A stretch of DNA of 45,443 nt from Fibrobacterota bacterium. GTDB taxonomy: Bacteria > Fibrobacterota > Fibrobacteria > UBA5070. The notes beneath the pieces were generated by a model. The model was not told the DNA's origin. It was given only the letters and a program-made list of their open reading frames with translations, and did no database searches. The position numbers were made by a program, and so were the translations under genes. The stretch lies in NCBI GenBank assembly GCA_029557215.1, contig JAKPQQ010000126.1, forward strand, positions 1 through 45,443. The letters run 5' to 3'. This document shows, one piece after another, positions 1-7,698 of the stretch; positions within the stretch are counted from its first letter, which is position 1; every line of letters starts with the position of its first letter.

Positions 1-264
1 CTCCACTTCGATGTTCGCCAGCGAGGCGAATCGGCTGGCGGCGAAGCTCTTCCAGCCGTACCATCCGGCGGAAACGAGCACGACCAGCGCGAGCGCGGCA
101 AGCCCCATGCGGGTCCCCACCGTTCCCGCTTTTTCCAGAATCTGTCCGCGCATCTCGGCGCGGCGCGCCGTCAGCGTCTGTTCGCGCAGACGGGCGTTGG
201 TGCCCAGGCGGCGGCTGGAGGACGATCCTTCGCGGACCAGGATGCGCGGCGACGACACGATCAC
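1..264 (-). CDS. ftsQ: Cell division protein FtsQ, N-terminal part (cut by window edge)
   Basis: Only the first 88 codons lie in the window; the gene continues past position 1. Translation gives a basic cytoplasmic tail of about 50 residues, one hydrophobic segment (about residues 55-71, core LAALALVVLVSAG) and then a sequence ending LANIEVE, which resembles the first strand of the POTRA domain that follows the membrane anchor in FtsQ/DivIB. FtsQ links FtsB/FtsL to the rest of the divisome from the periplasmic side. The GTG start was chosen because it overlaps the murC stop as GTGA (261-264), as at other junctions of this operon. The position directly after murC is typical for ftsQ. The sequence seen is too short to exclude another single-pass membrane protein, but context makes FtsQ by far the best reading. 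Confidence 0.8.
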   Translation of the reverse strand, partial: MIVSSPRILVREGSSSSRRLGTNARLREQTLTARRAEMRGQILEKAGTVGTRMGLAALALVVLVSAGWYGWKSFAASRFASLANIEVE

Positions 265-1631
265 GCGGCACCACCTTCCGGGACGAGGTCGCGGGCCCAG
301 GAACCGACGTCTCCGGCGCCCACGAACAGGAGCGTCCACGCCTCGCCGGAAACCGTCAAATCCCGCATCGCGGCCACGGCCTCGGCGCGTCCGGCGACCA
401 TCCGGACCGACGCCCCTTCCGGGACGGCTTCCAGGATCGACTCGGAGGGAAGACCCTGTTCCACCGTCTCGCGGGCCGGGTACACCGGGGTCAGGAACGC
501 CAGATCGGCCTTCGCGAGCGCCGCGGCGAACCCCTTGTGGAAATGCGCCGTGCGCGAATACAGGTGCGGCTGGAACACGACACCGACACGGCGTCCGGGA
601 GCGAGTTCGCGGACCGCCTGCAAGGTGGCCTCGATCTCGGTCGGATGGTGCGCGTAGTCGTCGAACACGGGGCACATGTTCGCTTCGCCCACCAGGTCCA
701 GGCGGCGACGCGCTCCGCCGAAGCCCTCCAGGGCCTTGGCGGCCACGGCGGGATCGGCTCCCTCGCGGTGCGAAAGCGCCAACGCGGCCAGGGCGTTCAG
801 GCGGTTGTGGCGCCCCGGAACACCAAGACGGAATCTGAGCAATTCGGATCCGCGCAGAAGGACCGTCACGGAGCCGTCGGGATTTTCCACCCCGCGGTAG
901 ATGGCGGATTCCGACATGCCGTAGGTGAGGACCTCGGCGGCGACGTCCTTGGCCAGGCCGGCGGCGCCCGGGTCGTCGGCGCACAGCAGGGCGTACCCGT
1001 GGAACGGAAGCTTCGCCAGGAATTCCAGGAAGGCTTCCCGCAGATCGTGGATGTCGCGGTAGCAGTCCAGGTGGTCTTCTTCCAGGTTCGTGACCACGGC
1101 CGCGGCCGGATGCAGGCTCAGGAAGGTCCGGTCGTATTCGTCGGTTTCCACCACCAGGGCGCCGGGAGCGTCGGACACGATCGCGTCTTCCGGATTGGTG
1201 GGGATTCCGCCGGGAAGACTGCAGGGGCGCAGCCCCGCCTCGCGCAGGATGCGGGCGGCCATGAGCGTGGTCGTGGTCTTGCCGTGGGTTCCCGCGATGC
1301 ACAGCGAATGGGATCCACGGGTGGCTTCACCCAGGGCCTCGGCGCGACGGACCACGGGGATTCCCGCATCCAAGGCGGCCCGCACTTCCGGATGGTCTTC
1401 GCCCACCGCGCTGGTGCGCACCAGGAGATCGCACTCCACGGCAAGGGTCGGATCGTGCGGGAACCGGGCATCCACGCCCTTGGAGCGCAGCCATTCCAGG
1501 TTCGACGAATCCTGTCGGTCGGTGCCGGTCACACGGAATCCTCGGGCGGCGTACCAGGCCGCCAACGGAGCCATGCCTGCCCCGCCCACACCCGTGAAAT
1601 GCAGCTTCGGGAATCGGCGCAAGGGGATCAT
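261..1631 (-). CDS. murC: UDP-N-acetylmuramate--L-alanine ligase MurC
   Basis: MurC adds L-alanine to UDP-MurNAc, the first amino acid of the peptidoglycan stem peptide, in the cytoplasm using ATP. The 456-residue product has all three Mur ligase domains at normal length. The N-terminal UDP-binding domain carries the glycine-rich HFTGVGGAGM (about residues 11-20). The ATP P-loop GTHGKTT is at 114-120. The DEYDRTF and NLEEDHLD segments follow in the central domain, and FDDYAHHPTEI marks the C-terminal domain. The ATG at 1631 was chosen because it overlaps the murG stop (ATGA, 1628-1631) and begins the conserved domain; an in-frame start 34 codons further upstream adds only low-complexity Arg/Gly sequence inside murG. 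It is probably translationally coupled to murG and ftsQ. Confidence 0.97.
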   Translation of the reverse strand: MIPLRRFPKLHFTGVGGAGMAPLAAWYAARGFRVTGTDRQDSSNLEWLRSKGVDARFPHDPTLAVECDLLVRTSAVGEDHPEVRAALDAGIPVVRRAEALGEATRGSHSLCIAGTHGKTTTTLMAARILREAGLRPCSLPGGIPTNPEDAIVSDAPGALVVETDEYDRTFLSLHPAAAVVTNLEEDHLDCYRDIHDLREAFLEFLAKLPFHGYALLCADDPGAAGLAKDVAAEVLTYGMSESAIYRGVENPDGSVTVLLRGSELLRFRLGVPGRHNRLNALAALALSHREGADPAVAAKALEGFGGARRRLDLVGEANMCPVFDDYAHHPTEIEATLQAVRELAPGRRVGVVFQPHLYSRTAHFHKGFAAALAKADLAFLTPVYPARETVEQGLPSESILEAVPEGASVRMVAGRAEAVAAMRDLTVSGEAWTLLFVGAGDVGSWARDLVPEGGAA

Positions 1632-2704
1632 GCGCCCCTCCTTCCGGCCACGACGGCCTGGGCCAGGCGGGCGGCGCAATCGGGACGGGCGAACGACGCC
1701 ATGGCCCGCGCAGCTTCGGTGCGACGCGCCCAAAGAGCATCAAGGGCTGCCATCGCGGCGCCTTCGGTCCAATCCTTTTCCAGCACCACCATCGCGGCTC
1801 CTGCACGTTCGAATTCGCGCGCGTTGATTTCCTGGTGGTTCCCGGTCGCGGCCGGGAACGGCACGAGCAACGACGGCAACCCGTGCAAGGCGAGTTCGGC
1901 CAGGGTGCTGGCGCCGGCGCGGGTAAGCGCGAGATCGGCCGCGCCGAACACCCCGTACATGTCGGTCACGAACGCCTCGATCTGCAGATGGGGGTGCGAC
2001 GGCACCTTGGAACGGATCGCTTCGAGTTCGACAGGCCCCGTCTGCCACAGCACCCGCCAGCCTTCGGCGAGGAGCCTTCCGACTTCGGCCGACAGGATCC
2101 GGTTCACGCCCCTGGCACCCTGGCTTCCGCCGATCACCACGAGAAACCGGTCGGATTCCGACAAACCACGCGCCGAGCGAAGCGCCTCGCGGGTGCGGCC
2201 GTCCAGCTCGCGCACGGGGTTCCCCGTGACCACGGCCTTGCCTCCCAACGCCGCGGCGCCGGCTGGACTGCCCGCGAAGAGCCCTTTGGCGAGCCTGCCC
2301 AGAAGCCGGTTGGCGATCCCGGGGTGGCTGTTCGATTCGTGCACGAAGACCGGAATCCCGGCGAGCCTGGCGGCGACGCCGGTGGGCAGGCACACGTATC
2401 CGCCGGTGGCGAACACCGCGTCGGGCTTTTCTTCGCGCAGGACGCTCGCGGCCAAGGCCACGGTCTTCCAGGCGTACCAGGGCAGAAGGAGGTTCTTCCA
2501 CCAGCGGGCGCGATGCAGCGGGACCGCCGGAACCTGACGGAACCTGACACCGGATTGCGCGGCCAGGCGCTCTTCCATGCTGGAAGACCTTCCCACCACG
2601 AACGTTTCGGCGCCGTGGTCGTCGCGCAACACCTTGCCGACGGCCAGGGCCGGGAACACGTGTCCGCCAGTTCCTCCGCAGGCCAACGCCACCTTCAGGC
2701 CCAT
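1628..2704 (-). CDS. murG: Undecaprenyldiphospho-muramoylpentapeptide beta-N-acetylglucosaminyltransferase MurG
   Basis: MurG transfers GlcNAc from UDP-GlcNAc to lipid I on the inner face of the cytoplasmic membrane, making lipid II. The 358-residue product is full length for the GT28 family. The N-terminal glycine-rich loop GGTGGH is at residues 10-15. Further hallmarks are FATGGYVCLPTG, the HESNSHPG loop, IGGSQGARGVN at the start of the C-terminal Rossmann domain, and RAGASTLAEL with PFPAATGNHQ for UDP-GlcNAc binding. The ATG at 2704 gives MGLKVALACGGTGG, the expected beginning for MurG. It overlaps the ftsW stop by 10 nt, the only junction in this operon that is not a 4-nt overlap. Its own stop overlaps murC. 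Confidence 0.97.
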   Translation of the reverse strand: MGLKVALACGGTGGHVFPALAVGKVLRDDHGAETFVVGRSSSMEERLAAQSGVRFRQVPAVPLHRARWWKNLLLPWYAWKTVALAASVLREEKPDAVFATGGYVCLPTGVAARLAGIPVFVHESNSHPGIANRLLGRLAKGLFAGSPAGAAALGGKAVVTGNPVRELDGRTREALRSARGLSESDRFLVVIGGSQGARGVNRILSAEVGRLLAEGWRVLWQTGPVELEAIRSKVPSHPHLQIEAFVTDMYGVFGAADLALTRAGASTLAELALHGLPSLLVPFPAATGNHQEINAREFERAGAAMVVLEKDWTEGAAMAALDALWARRTEAARAMASFARPDCAARLAQAVVAGRRGA

Positions 2705-3900
2705 GCGGCCCTCCTCGTGGTCGTGGTGGCCGAGCTCGCCTTGCGCACGGCGCCCGACGTGAACGGATTCGACGGCGCGCGCGGGGCGGTTTCCTCTTCC
2801 TCGACACGGCGCGACAGGTTCAGGAGAAGCCCCAGGGCGATCATGGAAAACGTCAGGTTGGATCCACCGTAGCTCACGAACGGCATGGGGAGGCCCGTGG
2901 TGGGCATCAAGCGCGTGCACACCATGGCGTGCAGGACCGCGTACAATCCGAGGGCAGTGGTGAGCCCCACCGCCAGAAGCCGGTGCTGGCGGTCGCGGGA
3001 CTGCGAAGCGATGCGCATCCCGCGCCACACGAGCATCAGGAACAAGCCCAGCGTGGCGAGGGTCCCCAACAACCCCAACTCTTCTCCAAGGACGGCGAAG
3101 ATGGTGTCGGTGTAGGGTTCGGGCAGATGCAGGAGCTTGGCGGTGCCGCGTCCGAGGCCCACGCCACCCACGCCGCCGTTGCCCAGCGCCACCAGCGCCT
3201 GGAGCGACTGCATCGCGCTGCCCTTGGCGTGTTCTTCCGGATGCAGGAACGCGTTCACGCGCGCCATGCGGTAGGGCTGCAGGATCATGATCACCGAAAG
3301 GCCCGCGACGGCGAGGCCTCCCAGGCCGACCATGTGCTTCCACGACATCCCGGCGGCGAGGATCACCGCGAAGGCCACCATGGAAAGCGCCGTGGCGGTG
3401 GAGAAGTTGGGCTGCAGGATGATGAGGCCGCACATGAGGGCGGTCTTCCACAGCGCCGGGACAAGACCTGTCAAATCGTCCATGCGGAAATCGGGACGAG
3501 ATCCCATCCAGGCCAGATGCACGATCAACGCCAGCTTGGCGAATTCCGACGGCTGCAACGAGAACATGGCCAGGCTGATCCAGCGCTTGGCGCCGTTGAC
3601 CGATCCCACCGAATGGGAAGCCACCGTGAACGCGAGCAGACCGATGGCGACCCAATAGGCCACTCGGGACGCCGTGCCCAGCCACGACGGCCGGACCAGG
3701 TAGGCCGCCAGGAAGGCGACGACTCCGACGCCCAGGCGGATCAGATGGTCGCCCAGGACGCGTTCCTCTCCCCAGCTCCAACGGATCACGCTGTAGCCGG
3801 AGGAGGCGCTGTAGATCATGGTGGTCCCGAGGGCCACCAGACCGAGCGCCGCCGACAACAGGATCCAGTCGGGAGATGGAATGGAGGACGGACGGTTCAT
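2695..3900 (-). CDS. ftsW: Peptidoglycan glycosyltransferase FtsW (SEDS family)
   Basis: FtsW is the SEDS polymerase that extends septal glycan strands together with its partner PBP FtsI, encoded four genes upstream. The 401-residue protein has about ten hydrophobic segments. Family signatures include NGAKRWI, LQPSEFAKLA, LQPNFSTA and, near the C-terminus, TGLPMPFVSYGGSN. The Arg/Glu/Thr-rich cytoplasmic tail after about residue 365 is typical. I call it FtsW rather than RodA because of its dcw position between the murD slot and murG. The ATG at 3900 overlaps the previous stop (ATGA, 3897-3900). Confidence 0.95.
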   Translation of the reverse strand: MNRPSSIPSPDWILLSAALGLVALGTTMIYSASSGYSVIRWSWGEERVLGDHLIRLGVGVVAFLAAYLVRPSWLGTASRVAYWVAIGLLAFTVASHSVGSVNGAKRWISLAMFSLQPSEFAKLALIVHLAWMGSRPDFRMDDLTGLVPALWKTALMCGLIILQPNFSTATALSMVAFAVILAAGMSWKHMVGLGGLAVAGLSVIMILQPYRMARVNAFLHPEEHAKGSAMQSLQALVALGNGGVGGVGLGRGTAKLLHLPEPYTDTIFAVLGEELGLLGTLATLGLFLMLVWRGMRIASQSRDRQHRLLAVGLTTALGLYAVLHAMVCTRLMPTTGLPMPFVSYGGSNLTFSMIALGLLLNLSRRVEEEETAPRAPSNPFTSGAVRKASSATTTTRRAAWA

Positions 3901-4814
3901 GCGTCGAGGAACTCCTCGGCGAACGCGAGACCGCGGCGGGTGACGCCGTGTTCCAGCTCGGACGGGAAGCACCCTGGGCTGAACAGGACCTGTCCGCCCA
4001 TGGGGGTGCATTCCAGCGCCAACGTCGCGGCGACCTTGAGATCGCCCGCCCGCCGCACGTCCGACAACTGGGACCAGGCGGAAACGATCCAATCGGGGGT
4101 GCCGGGAAGCAGCACGATGCGGGATGCGCAACCGCGCACGCGCTCGAGCAGTTCGAACCCGGCATGGAAACCGGGGCCTCCGGTCACCAGCGTCACTTTC
4201 TGGTCGAACAGGGAAAGCGAACGCGAAAGTCCTTCCGATGTGCAGCAGGATCCGTCGTCGAACAGCGCGATGCCGCGGTTCTGGCCGGCCCATTGCAGGT
4301 TGTGCGCCGTGCCGGTCCACGAGAAAACCAATTCGCGCAAGACCTTCGGATCGATACCCCAGGACAGGGCCGCCGCGATCGCGGGAAGGACGGCTTCCAG
4401 ATGGCGCGAGCCCGGAATGCGGAGGTTGCGCACCGGCCCGAGCACATGGGCGCGTCCTTCGTCGGCCGCGATCAGGAGACCGTGGCGCAGGTAGGCGCCC
4501 TTCCACACGGGATTGTCGATCGACCAGCTCCAGTCGAGCACCGATTCGCCAGGGACGCCGCGGGCTTCTTCGGAGCGCACGCCGGGGATCCCCAGCGCGT
4601 CGGGACGGATCGCGTCGGCTTCCACCACGAACTCCGTGGACCCGGGCAACGGACGACCGGGAGCGGCCTCCAGGATTTCCGGAGCCCGGGAGCCCGCAGG
4701 CAGGCCTTCGGCCAGGCGACGCAGAAGATGCGCGCAGGCGTAGCGAAGTTCGGCGCCCGACACCACGACGGTGCGGGGGATGCGGATCTCGGTCGATTTC
4801 GCGACGACGGTCAT
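3897..4814 (-). CDS. Truncated, degenerate MurD-like protein (probable pseudoenzyme)
   Basis: This 305-residue product occupies the murD slot between murF and ftsW. A full MurD is about 450 residues. The last 190 or so residues align by eye with the MurD central/C-terminal part: LRIPGSRHLEAVLPAIAAAL matches the IPGxHNxxNAxAA motif, and SPGCFPSELEHGVTRRG matches SPACASFDxFxNFExRG. The N-terminal UDP-binding domain is missing. Where the ATP P-loop GTNGKS/T should be, the sequence reads VVVSGAELRYACAHLL. The NDSKATN motif holding a catalytic lysine reads DDGSCCTS. It is probably not an active D-Glu-adding ligase. It is not a simple frameshift, since only 918 nt separate its neighbours and it is locked into ATGA overlaps on both sides (4811-4814 and 3897-3900), so it appears to be an intact, maintained gene. 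Its role is unknown; a structural or regulatory part in the Mur/divisome assembly is possible. Confidence 0.75.
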   Translation of the reverse strand: MTVVAKSTEIRIPRTVVVSGAELRYACAHLLRRLAEGLPAGSRAPEILEAAPGRPLPGSTEFVVEADAIRPDALGIPGVRSEEARGVPGESVLDWSWSIDNPVWKGAYLRHGLLIAADEGRAHVLGPVRNLRIPGSRHLEAVLPAIAAALSWGIDPKVLRELVFSWTGTAHNLQWAGQNRGIALFDDGSCCTSEGLSRSLSLFDQKVTLVTGGPGFHAGFELLERVRGCASRIVLLPGTPDWIVSAWSQLSDVRRAGDLKVAATLALECTPMGGQVLFSPGCFPSELEHGVTRRGLAFAEEFLDA

Positions 4815-6241
4815 GCGGTCTCTCCGGGAAGGATTGCGGTTTGCGGCGATGCCAGGCGCTTGACGAGCGTGTCCAGGCGCAGGCCGTGCGACGCCTTCAC
4901 GAGAACGGTGTCGCCTTCGAGCAGGGTTTCCAGCAGCTGGGATTCCAATTCGGATTTGTCCAGGAAATGGCGGATCTTGGTCTTGCCCATGCCTGCCGCC
5001 TTCGCCGCCAGGGCGATGTCCTTGGCGCGCGGGCCCAGGCACCACAGCTGGTCCAGTTCCATTTCGGCGGCCAGCTGTCCGATCCCCTTGTGCATGTCGC
5101 GCGAGGCCTCGCCCAGCTCCAGCATGTCGCCCAGGACCGCGACGCGGCGTCCCGGCACGGTCATTCCCGACAGGATCTGCAGGGCGGAACGGACGCTGGG
5201 AGGATTGGCGTTGTAGCAGTCGTCGATGATCTTCAGCCCGTTGGCTTCGATGACGTTCATGCGGCCGCCGACAGCCTGGAACGTTTCCAGGGCGTCGCGG
5301 ATCTTCCCCTTGGGGATGCCCAGATCCAAACCGACCGAGATCGCGGCCAGGGCGTTGTAGACGTTGTGGGTCCCTGGAACCGGCAGACGGAATCTGGTGC
5401 GGCCGATCAGGAACGAACCGCAGCCGTCGGCGTCGAACTCCAGCTGGGCCGGACGGACCTGTCCACGTCGGAGCCCGAACCCGAGCACCTTGTAGCGGGC
5501 GTTGGTCCGGACCTTCTGCAGGTAGGGATCGTCCGCGTTCAACACCAGGGTGCCGCCGCGCTTGAGCCCCGCGGCCACCGTCAGCTCCTCGTCGCGCACC
5601 GCTTCCAGCGTCTTGAAGAATTCCATGTGCTCGTGGCCGATGTTGGTCAGCACGGCGACGTCGGGCGCCACCGCGCGCGACAGCGGAGCGAGTTCGCCCG
5701 GCGAGCTGGTGCCCAGTTCGACCACCGCCGACTTGTGCTCGGAGCCGATGCGCAACAGCGTCATGGGCACGCCCACGTGGTTGTTGAAGTTGCCTTCGGT
5801 CTTGAGCACCGGCCCCTTGGCGGCCAGCACGCGGGCGACCATCTCCTTGGTGGTCGTCTTGCCGTTGGATCCGGCCACGGCCACGCGCGGAACGCGATGG
5901 CGCAGGGCGTGGCGGGAGGCGACCTTCAGGAAGGCCGCACCGACGTCGTCCACGGGCACGTACACGCAGGTCGGCCGGAACTTGTCCAACGAACCGTCGG
6001 CCGTCGCGTCGCAAAGCCAATTCTTTTCCACCACGGCGGCGATCCCTCCCATTTCGAAGGCCTTTTCCACGAAGTCGTGGCCGTCGAACCGTTCACCCTT
6101 GAGCACCCAGAACACGTCGCCCTTTTCCAGGCGGCGCGAATCGGTGCAGATCCTGACCTTGCGGTCGCGGCGAGGCTTGGGCGAACCCACTGGCTCGGCC
6201 TCGGCCCATTCGACCAGTTCGTGCCAACGAAGCCCGCTCAC
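4811..6241 (-). CDS. murF: UDP-N-acetylmuramoyl-tripeptide--D-alanyl-D-alanine ligase MurF
   Basis: MurF adds the D-Ala-D-Ala dipeptide to complete the UDP-MurNAc pentapeptide. The 476-residue product has the N-terminal UDP-precursor domain (TDSRRLEKGDVFWVLKG, about residues 33-49), the P-loop GSNGKTTTKE (124-133), the GNFNNHVGVP and TNIGHEHMEFF segments typical of MurF, and DDCYNANPPSVRSAL in the C-terminal domain. The GTG start at 6241 overlaps the murE stop as GTGA (6238-6241) and begins MSGLRWHELVEW; no in-frame ATG upstream would be more plausible. The stop overlaps the MurD-like gene. Confidence 0.96.
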   Translation of the reverse strand: MSGLRWHELVEWAEAEPVGSPKPRRDRKVRICTDSRRLEKGDVFWVLKGERFDGHDFVEKAFEMGGIAAVVEKNWLCDATADGSLDKFRPTCVYVPVDDVGAAFLKVASRHALRHRVPRVAVAGSNGKTTTKEMVARVLAAKGPVLKTEGNFNNHVGVPMTLLRIGSEHKSAVVELGTSSPGELAPLSRAVAPDVAVLTNIGHEHMEFFKTLEAVRDEELTVAAGLKRGGTLVLNADDPYLQKVRTNARYKVLGFGLRRGQVRPAQLEFDADGCGSFLIGRTRFRLPVPGTHNVYNALAAISVGLDLGIPKGKIRDALETFQAVGGRMNVIEANGLKIIDDCYNANPPSVRSALQILSGMTVPGRRVAVLGDMLELGEASRDMHKGIGQLAAEMELDQLWCLGPRAKDIALAAKAAGMGKTKIRHFLDKSELESQLLETLLEGDTVLVKASHGLRLDTLVKRLASPQTAILPGETA

Positions 6242-7698
6242 GCACGACCTCCCGCCGCGGCGAACGCGGCTTGCAGTTCCTCGACATCCTCGAAATGCCG
6301 TTTTTCGGTTCCGACGACCTGGTAGTCCTCGTGCCCCTTGCCGGCCAGCACCACGAGATCGCCCGGCCCCGCCATCGCGGCGGCGGCGCGGATCGCTTCG
6401 CGGCGATCGGCGATGCGCTTGGCCGGAGCGTTCGGGGGAATCCCCTGGAAGACCTCGTCGAGGATCGATTCGGGATCTTCCGTGCGCGGATTGTCGCTGG
6501 TGGCCACGGCGACATCGGCCAGCTTCGCGGCGATGCCGCCCATGAGCGGGCGCTTGCCCTTGTCGCGATCGCCGCCGCATCCGAACACGCACAGGATCCT
6601 GCCGGGAACCAGGGGACGGAGCCCTTCCAGGAGCCGTTCCAGCGCGTCGGGCGTGTGGGCGTAGTCCACCACGCCCCTGAGACCGTTGGAACGGACCACC
6701 TGGCAGCGACCGGGAACATGCGTCGTCGCCGCGGCGCGAAGCACGGCCTCGGGCGGCACGCCCAGCTCCAGGGCGGCGGCGGCGACCCCGGCGAGGTTGC
6801 GAGCGAAGACTTCGCCCACCAAGGGGCTTTCCATCCGCAGATCGATCCCGCCCGAGATCAGGCGGAACCGGTTCCCGTCCAGGCTCGTCTCGAGATCCCG
6901 AACGCGCCAGGACGCCTTGGGATCCTGCAGCGAGATGGAGCGGCAGCGCGCGCCAAGGTGGCTTGCCAGAACCCGTCCATAGGCGTCGTCGACGTTCACG
7001 ACCGCGATGCCGTCGGCCTTGAGATGGCGCGTGAAGAGCAGGCTCTTGGCCGCGAAGTATTCGGGCAGGGTCCCGTGGTAGTCCAGGTGGTCGCGCGTCA
7101 GGTTCGTGAACACCGCCGCGTCGCAGGAGAATCCTCCCACGCGGCCCTGGTGCAGCGCGTGGCTCGAGACTTCCACCACCAGCGACTTCGCGCCCGCGTC
7201 GCGGGCTTCGCGCACGAAGTTCCAGAGGCTCACGGCGTCCGGGGTGGTCATGTCGGCCTTGGATTCGCGTCCGGGATGCCTCACGACCACGGTGGACGAC
7301 AGAGCCGGAGCCAGGCCGGCTTCCCGGAACATCGCATCGGCCAGGAAGACGGAACTCGTCTTGCCGTTGGTTCCCGTGACCGCGATCGACTTCATGCCCG
7401 CGTCGGGCTCGCCCAGCAGGACCCGGCAGATCGGTCCCAGGGCCGATTGCGCCGACAGGACCTGGGCATGCGAAGGACGCGACGCGCATTCGGAACGGTC
7501 GGTGAGCACCGCCACGCAGCCCGCGGCAAGGGCCTTTTCCGACCAGTCGTTGCCGTCCTGCTTGGTTCCGCGCACGGCGCAGAACAAGGCGCCGGGACCG
7601 GCTTGACGGGAATCGGCGACGACCGAGACCACGTCGACATCGGGCACCGCGCCCAAGGCAGGCACGCCCGCGGCGCGAAGAAGTTCGGGGAGCTTCAT
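6238..7698 (-). CDS. murE: UDP-N-acetylmuramoyl-L-alanyl-D-glutamate ligase MurE (probably meso-diaminopimelate adding)
   Basis: MurE adds the third residue of the stem peptide. The 486-residue protein shows the ADSRQAGPGALFCAVRG N-domain motif, the P-loop GTNGKTS (109-115), TTPDAVSLW, SSHALHQGRV, NLTRDHLDYHGT and CGGDRDKGKRPLMG. The segment DNPRTEDP (402-409) contains the DNPR signature associated with meso-diaminopimelate specificity in MurE enzymes, so this organism probably has mDAP-type peptidoglycan. LAGKGHEDYQ near the C-terminus is also standard. The start ATG overlaps the ftsI stop (ATGA, 7695-7698); the stop overlaps murF (GTGA). Confidence 0.96.
   Translation of the reverse strand: MKLPELLRAAGVPALGAVPDVDVVSVVADSRQAGPGALFCAVRGTKQDGNDWSEKALAAGCVAVLTDRSECASRPSHAQVLSAQSALGPICRVLLGEPDAGMKSIAVTGTNGKTSSVFLADAMFREAGLAPALSSTVVVRHPGRESKADMTTPDAVSLWNFVREARDAGAKSLVVEVSSHALHQGRVGGFSCDAAVFTNLTRDHLDYHGTLPEYFAAKSLLFTRHLKADGIAVVNVDDAYGRVLASHLGARCRSISLQDPKASWRVRDLETSLDGNRFRLISGGIDLRMESPLVGEVFARNLAGVAAAALELGVPPEAVLRAAATTHVPGRCQVVRSNGLRGVVDYAHTPDALERLLEGLRPLVPGRILCVFGCGGDRDKGKRPLMGGIAAKLADVAVATSDNPRTEDPESILDEVFQGIPPNAPAKRIADRREAIRAAAAMAGPGDLVVLAGKGHEDYQVVGTEKRHFEDVEELQAAFAAAGGRA

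Noticed and set aside
537..2537. 666-codon plus-strand frame opposite murC and murG
   Set aside because: Shadow of two certain genes; no motif in its translation.
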